Source: Sinotaia quadrata
Taxonomy: Eukaryota; Mollusca; Gastropoda; Architaenioglossa; Viviparidae
Direction of reading: 5' to 3'
Assembly: GCA_028829895.1 (NCBI GenBank)
Contig: CM054181.1
Coordinates: 30,833,357-30,897,356, forward strand
Length of the DNA: 64,000 nucleotides
This document shows positions 59,140 through 64,000 of this stretch, piece after piece. Every line of letters begins with the position of its first letter. Positions within the stretch are counted from its first letter, which is position 1. Position numbers and translations under genes: made by a program. A model generated the notes under the pieces. The model worked only from the letters and a program-made list of their open reading frames with translations. It made no database searches and was not told the origin of the DNA.

Positions 59140-62100
59140 CTTGAACAAATTGATTACAATTGCATTATTTTATATTAACAAGTTTGATTATTTTACAAAT
59201 TATTAAATTTTAAGACATGGCATTATAAAAAACTGAATGATGATTGGTTATATTGCAGGAGATAATACTTAGATAATAATATGCCAGTATAATTTTATTT
59301 TACTAAGCTGAAAGAAAGATTATCAATTTATCTCTGCATTATTTGCATGTTAATCAATTAATTAATCAATCACCCTGCTAATCACTTCTCCAGCAAAATA
59401 TCTGGGTTTTTTCAAGACAATTTGAAGGAAGATACAAAAAGCAGAAGTTATATATAATAGTCTTCATAAGTGCATGCTGAATATTTTTTCACCCTAAATG
59501 AAGAGGACAATTATCAGCTTGATTATGCAATCAAATATTGAAATTGACTAGAGTTACAGATCCACACCCTTAAGAATTTAACTTCATTAAAAGCCTTAAC
59601 ATTCATTTTGTAATCTACTATTTGTATAAAATGTTTTGTGATCTATAAAGACCAGCAGAAAAGCATTTCACCATTTAATACAAAAAATATATTTGGAGGG
59701 GGGAAATAAAGATCAACCATGACTATTCTTGAAATATAATACTTAAACATCACCCAATACTGGAGCCATCTGTAAAAGGCACTTATTCATATGCTATGAA
59801 GTGATATTAAAATGAATTGCACTATACCTTGCAAGGAGTGTGACTCTCCACGCTTTGCTTGTATCAGAATGTTTGTACACTCTGTGCAAAGCTGCTGGCC
59901 AGGCTTTTCAACTGGGTTCCTGCAATTTGTAGCAACACATCTTTTAGTAAAAGACTGACATGCCTCTCCTGAAGGAATCAAATCTCCAGCTTCCCCAAGT
60001 TCACTGCCTTGCCGCTCCGGCAATCCCATGCTTGCTGAAACTGGATTTTCAACCAACCAGTTGTAAACATTCTGATTAGGATTCATGGTTATATTAGTTG
60101 GGAGATGACAGGTAAGACTCGACTCTTGGCTTTCTAAGTTCCTTCTTCCCAAAATATGAGCTGGAACCTGAGCAGAAGGAACTGGTGTCTTACCGATTCC
60201 TGAATTCTCAAATCTCTTAGAAGACTGGTGAATATAGCATTTAGCACACAGATTCTTTTGAAGGGCCTCTTCGGTGCAGTTTTCTGAGATACATCTAGCT
60301 CTTGTTTTGTTTATCAAATTCTCTACAGAGTTTTGTCTTGCAGCAGCATTGTTTGTGTTATTTTCTGCATTAGGGCCAGCTCCACACTGTTCAATTGCCT
60401 TGAGAGTAGACACTTGCATCTGTGCTTGCTCTTCCACTCCACCAATACTGCCCATATCTGGTGGTTTCTGGGAAGAAATGTGTGGAGAATGGTGACCACT
60501 GCCAAAAAGCTCATTGTCATCTGGTGGTGTCAAAGGTGGTGTAAGACTGACACCTGTTAAGGCCTGTGTGGGAGAACCAGCACCAACAGGTAGGGGTGAT
60601 GCTGGTGCTGCTGGTGCAGGTGTTATTATAAGTGGATCTGCCTTGAGTGAAGTGAGATTTCTTTCTACACTACTCTGTGTTTGATTTACTGGAGTTGTCT
60701 GCATTGTTGCTGCTGAAGATGGCATCGTGGAACTCAGTGGAAACTGATTCTGATCAGTGCCTGGATGTAACAACTGTCTCTCTGGTATGTTCATCCCAGA
60801 CTGTGCCAACTGTGGAGGTGGTAAGAAAGGAACTGCTCTACCAGAGGTACTTGCATTCAAAGTTAAAGATCCTGGTACAATGATTCCTGGCTGTAGTGCA
60901 GAATGTTCTTTTCTTAGAGCTTTCTTGTTAATTTTCTCATAACATTCATGACAGTATGGATGGGTATTTACTGAACAGCGAAATCCACAACCCATTTTAC
61001 ATCTGTCATTCATCATAGACATAAAGTACTGCTGCTCTTGCTCAGGATGTATGGACGCTAGTGGTGCTGTAGGTAGCTGCCGATCAAAGGATGATGATGA
61101 CATATGAGGGCGGCGAGACTCTCGGATGGTATATTTCTTAAAGCAGGTGCTGCACATCATATTTGTTTCTGGGTCACCAAAATAAGCGCAGTGTGGCACA
61201 ATGCATTTCTTGCTTAAGGAGGTGTTTAAACTAGACTGGTCTTGCCAATTTTGTGACAATGGGGGCAGGACAGATGGAGGTATATTGAGAGGTACAAAGT
61301 GAGTTGGTGGTGGTGCTCCCACAGGTCCAGTCTGCAGCTGTTCTCTTATCAAAGGCTGAGATAATCGGAAATGTTGAGCACTCGCCAAATGTTCAGTGTG
61401 TTGATGCTGAAGAACCTGCGGTGGAACAGGTTGCTGATGTTGATGCTGTTGACCCTGATTTTGATAGTGTCGCTCGCAGTACCAAAGATGTGCTTGAAGC
61501 AGGTTTAAATCTTCTGGTATCTTTGGTGTGTCTAGCTCAGCACATAAAATACTAACTCTTGAATTTTCAATTCTCATCAGGGTCTCCCTGACTTTGAGAT
61601 ACTTTTTCAACAGTTCACCCACTTCTGGCTCCTCTCCTTGGAGTAAAAACCTAACAGGCATTTGCTCAAAAGTTCCAGTCACAAGTGGAGTCAAATTAGA
61701 CTTGATACGAGGGGAAGCCTGCTGAGGCAGTTCAGTAAACAAAAGGGGACAGAAATGATTTTCAGAGAATCCAAGGAGAACAGGAGTATGACATGTGTTA
61801 TTCCAATCCCATTCCAAGGGGAGATAGACTCCACCCATGTCGTTGTCCTGAAGACTGAAGCCACTGAAGGCTCGGATAGAGGAATTTGTAATAATTATGA
61901 TAGGTCGACGGATAATGTTGGCTAAGGTGTATACGTGGATGGGCTCTAAGAAGCGATAGGGAAAGGTTGCATTTTCTGAATCCAGACTCTCGGTGATCTC
62001 ATCCCATTCTTGGTTTAAACTCTGTTATCAAAATAAACATATCACTCAATGATTACAAAATAACATTCTTGGTTTAAACTTGTTATAAAAATAAACATAT

Positions 62101-64000
62101 CACTAATTGATTTCAAAATACTATTCTTGGTTTAAACTGTTATAAAAATAAACATATCACTCAATGATTACAAAATACCATTCTCAGTTTAAGATCTGTT
62201 ATCACAATAAGCATTTCACTTAATAGCTACAAAATCCCATTCTCGGTTTAAACTCTCTTGTCAAAATAAACATATTGCTCAATGATCACTAAATACAAGT
62301 AGATTTTTTTTTAAAGACCTCAAATCAACATTAGTTATCACGTAATTAAATTTTATTTTTACCTCTCCACCTGTTTCAATTATTTGCTGTAGGACTTGTG
62401 AAATCTGCATTTGTCGGTGATAACTCCAGCGACTATGAAAGCGGCCATTTTTATCTGCTTTCAGAGTAGCACACAGCAAGCGCCGGAAGAAAAGTTTTGT
62501 GTCCTCAAGGCCCCAGATCGCTTTCACCACTGCATGCAATAGGCAGTTTCCATCCCCTGCAATGGTCATTTTTTTTCAACCATCAAGTGAAACATTTACA
62601 AACACATTATTTTTTTTTGAAAAGGAATTTGTTTGATAACTGTATTTCTTTTCCACTCTTAGCTGTTTACCAATCCTGAACATAGAAAACTAAATATACT
62701 AACAAGTATGAAATACAGAATTAGTTTTTGACCAATCTTGAAAACATTATGTTCAAAATATTAAGAACAAGTATGATGTGTATTACTAATTTTTTTTATC
62801 AATCTTGTACATTTTAAGGTTATAACACTAAGAGCAGATAGGAAGCATACAACTAATATGAAGAAATTTTTGATTATAAGAAGAAATAATTTTTGCTTAA
62901 TTTTTGGTTATTTATTTTTAATGTACAGTTTACCATGACATGGTTTCAAATATGTTTAAATACATGGAGATAATGATTTCTCTCTGAATAAAAATTTAAT
63001 AAAGACTAAAAGAGATTGAAAAACTATTTTATAAAAATACAGCAATATATATGTTTTGATGTCAAAAGAACTGCAATAATGAATTTCAAGGAAAATTGCC
63101 AAGATTAATTAACTTCTTAAATTTCAAGGAAAATTGAAAGAAGATTAACTAACTTCTTAACATGACTGTTAAAAATGTTTTTACTCAAGGTATTTTTTTT
63201 TTATTTGTGTAAGGATGCGTGTTGGTACTTCTCATATTTGTAATTATGACAAATAAACTTGGCAAGAAACAAAATACAATAGTCATGAGCAGTATCATTT
63301 ATTTTTCAATAAACAAACAAACAAAAGTACTTGATTATCAATTAAATACTAGTATATAAGTAGTAATACAGTAAACATAGGGCCGAACCATCATCTCTGA
63401 ACAGTCAAATATTATATTATTAAAAAGCGTCTTTTATGGAAACATGTGAGTCATTGACTTACGACTGCAAATGGTTCTGATAGAATAGTCAGAAATCAAT
63501 TTGGCCGTATGTCAGAGACTACCCTTTATTTTACATGAACTAAGAGTACTACATATACTAGTGTAACATGGTAAAGTCCACATCTGTTGTTTGTGTGTAC
63601 AGTATTGATATTTCTTACTACATGTAGAAAAAGGGAATATTTCAATGGGGAAGCTCAGTAAAAACATGTATTAATGCTTTCAACCATGAGGTTCAAGGCA
63701 AACTGATGTGACTAAGGTCAAGTGACCTTATGTCAAAAGGTCTCTCAATTGCTCACTTTATCATCCCACTGCCTGATTAACAAAGGAGCCTCTGTTCCTC
63801 TGAGTATCCCTCCCACCGACCCTCATATCTTACAAAAATGTACTGCCAGATATACAGTATATATTCACAATCAAAGTCAGGTCGCAGTCGTAAAGTTGAT
63901 CAGTCATAAGTCGCATAGGTCATAAGTCAACAATTAATTGTATATACTTACTAGGAACTTTAATGGGAACCAAAGATTTGACATTTGGACACCAGTTGAT
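58520..64000 (-). CDS. TNFAIP3: TNFAIP3/A20-like OTU deubiquitinase with six A20-type zinc fingers (5' partial)
   Basis: Exons on the minus strand 64000-63952 (continues beyond the window), 62556-62363, 62021-59828 and 59139-58520 join in frame to 1018 visible residues. A20 removes and rebuilds ubiquitin chains on signalling adaptors and restrains NF-kB. The OTU domain shows the catalytic Cys in DGNCLLHA (visible residue ~21) and the catalytic His in SENHFCPLLF (~170), with GGVYLPLEW and ANIIRRPIIII between; the catalytic Asp would lie upstream. Cys4 fingers with A20 spacing (C-x2-4-C-x9-11-C-x2-C) start at about 354, 422, 658, 776, 859 and 978. The last (CQTPGC..YGN....GFCNSC) resembles vertebrate finger 7, which binds linear ubiquitin. 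Vertebrate A20 has 790 residues and seven fingers; here Gln/Pro/Ser-rich linkers make the protein longer. OTU plus many fingers rules out Cezanne, which has one. Confidence 0.93.
59140..59827 (-). other. Intron of the A20-like gene
   Basis: 688 bp, donor GTATAG after SHSLQ G, acceptor CAAG. AT-rich, no exon inside. Confidence 0.85.
59828..62021 (-). CDS. TNFAIP3: A20-like long exon: C-terminal part of OTU and fingers 1-4
   Basis: 2194 bp, opening SLNQEWDEITESLDSEN. It carries IHVYTLANIIRRPIIIITNS, the catalytic-His block, a helical end (GELLKKYLKVRETLMRIENS) and a Gln/His/Pro linker. Finger 1 is CIVPHCAYFGDPETNMMCST C, finger 2 is CKMGCGFRCSVNTHPYCHEC, finger 3 is CISENCTEEALQKNLCAKC with a short nine-residue loop, and finger 4 is CVATNCRNPVEKPGQQLCTE C. 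Linkers contain SP/TP-rich stretches (for example LTPPLTPPDDNELF) of unknown role. Fusing four fingers and half of the OTU in one exon makes skipping unlikely to give a partial finger set. Confidence 0.95.
62003..62297. repeat. ~58-bp tandem array that includes the A20 3' splice site, 5 units
   Basis: On the plus strand, CATTCTTGGTTTAAACTCTG TTATCAAAATAAACATATCA CTCAATGATTACAAAATA recurs at about 62005, 62064, 62122, 62178 and 62238. The first unit spans the junction: its CATTCTTGGTTTAAACT is the start of the exon (codons for SLNQEW) and the rest is intron. The four intronic units therefore carry copies of the exon start and of the acceptor, each altered. Confidence 0.9.
62022..62362 (-). other. 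Intron of the A20-like gene
   Basis: 341 bp, donor GTAAAA after ETGGE (phase 0) and acceptor TTTGATAACAG. Mostly made of the tandem array described separately. Confidence 0.88.
62363..62556 (-). CDS. TNFAIP3: A20-like exon with the catalytic cysteine
   Basis: 194 bp after TGACCATTGCAG. GG completes the split codon from the preceding exon to give R-DGNCLLHAVVKAIWGLEDT, then KLFFRRLLCATLKADKNGRF and SQVLQQIIETGGE. DGNC is the OTU catalytic-Cys loop, and the HA..IWG..D..L..R spacing matches A20. The ATG at 62569 lies in the intron, upstream of the acceptor, and is not the start. Confidence 0.95.
62557..63951 (-). other. Intron of the A20-like gene
   Basis: 1395 bp between the donor GTAAGT (63951 downward) and the acceptor at 62557. 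AT-rich with a small duplicated TTTCAAGGAAAATTG segment at 63083-63136. No exon recognised. Confidence 0.85.
63952..64000 (-). CDS. TNFAIP3: A20-like exon, partial at the window edge
   Basis: 49 bp visible, encoding INWCPNVKSLVPIKVP plus one base, then a consensus GTAAGT donor. It aligns without gaps to the LNWCREVRKLVALKT segment that precedes the catalytic loop of vertebrate A20. Joining to the next exon gives VP-R-DGNC with the expected length. The exon start lies beyond the window. Confidence 0.9.

Noticed and set aside
62557..62569. ATG just before GDGNCLLHA as A20 start codon
   Set aside because: It lies upstream of the acceptor AG; an upstream exon encoding INWCPNVKSLVPIKVP is present at 63952-64000.

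Overview
This is a eukaryotic nuclear window: AT-rich, full of introns with GT..AG boundaries, no bacterial-style operons, and many microsatellites, minisatellites and decayed transposons. The two recognisable genes are animal genes (a Rabin8-type Rab GEF and an A20-type deubiquitinase). Together with the many minisatellites and the types of transposon relic, they suggest an invertebrate, most plausibly a mollusc or another lophotrochozoan. That placement is inference; nothing here fixes the species.

Layout. About 1-21.6 kb is gene-poor. It holds a foldback element with ~165-bp inverted ends (3353-4422) and at least three fragments of the same family, a broken Gypsy-type retrotransposon reverse transcriptase on the minus strand (about 6640-7862), and roughly a dozen tandem arrays with units of 30-65 bp. 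From about 21.6 to 38.2 kb lies a RAB3IP/Rabin8-like gene on the plus strand. It has a candidate promoter with NRF-1-like and YY1-like motifs at about 21.62-21.66 kb, a candidate non-coding first exon, and eleven coding exons (23709-38170) that join in frame to 806 residues. Its last intron carries a 1.3-kb transposon with perfect 33-bp terminal inverted repeats. From 38.2 to 58.5 kb is an intergenic stretch with more minisatellites, a mariner-type MITE containing a minisatellite (52704-53116) and the 3' end of a dead LINE (about 53946-54515). From 58.5 kb to the window edge lies a TNFAIP3/A20-like gene on the minus strand. Four exons are visible and the N-terminus lies beyond base 64000.

The two genes converge, with 3' ends about 20 kb apart. 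Rabin8 activates Rab8-family GTPases in vesicle traffic and ciliogenesis; A20 edits ubiquitin chains in NF-kB/immune signalling. Nothing in the sequence suggests a joint function. The most noteworthy observations are: an intron tandem array in the A20 gene that has copied the 3' splice site and the first exon bases; an A20 finger whose fourth zinc ligand is His instead of Cys; a 16-residue x10 repeat in a long N-terminal extension of Rabin8; the fresh-looking TIR element; and minisatellites that have grown inside mobile elements (Gypsy relic, mariner MITE). I found no RNA genes, CRISPR arrays or clearly new multi-gene system.
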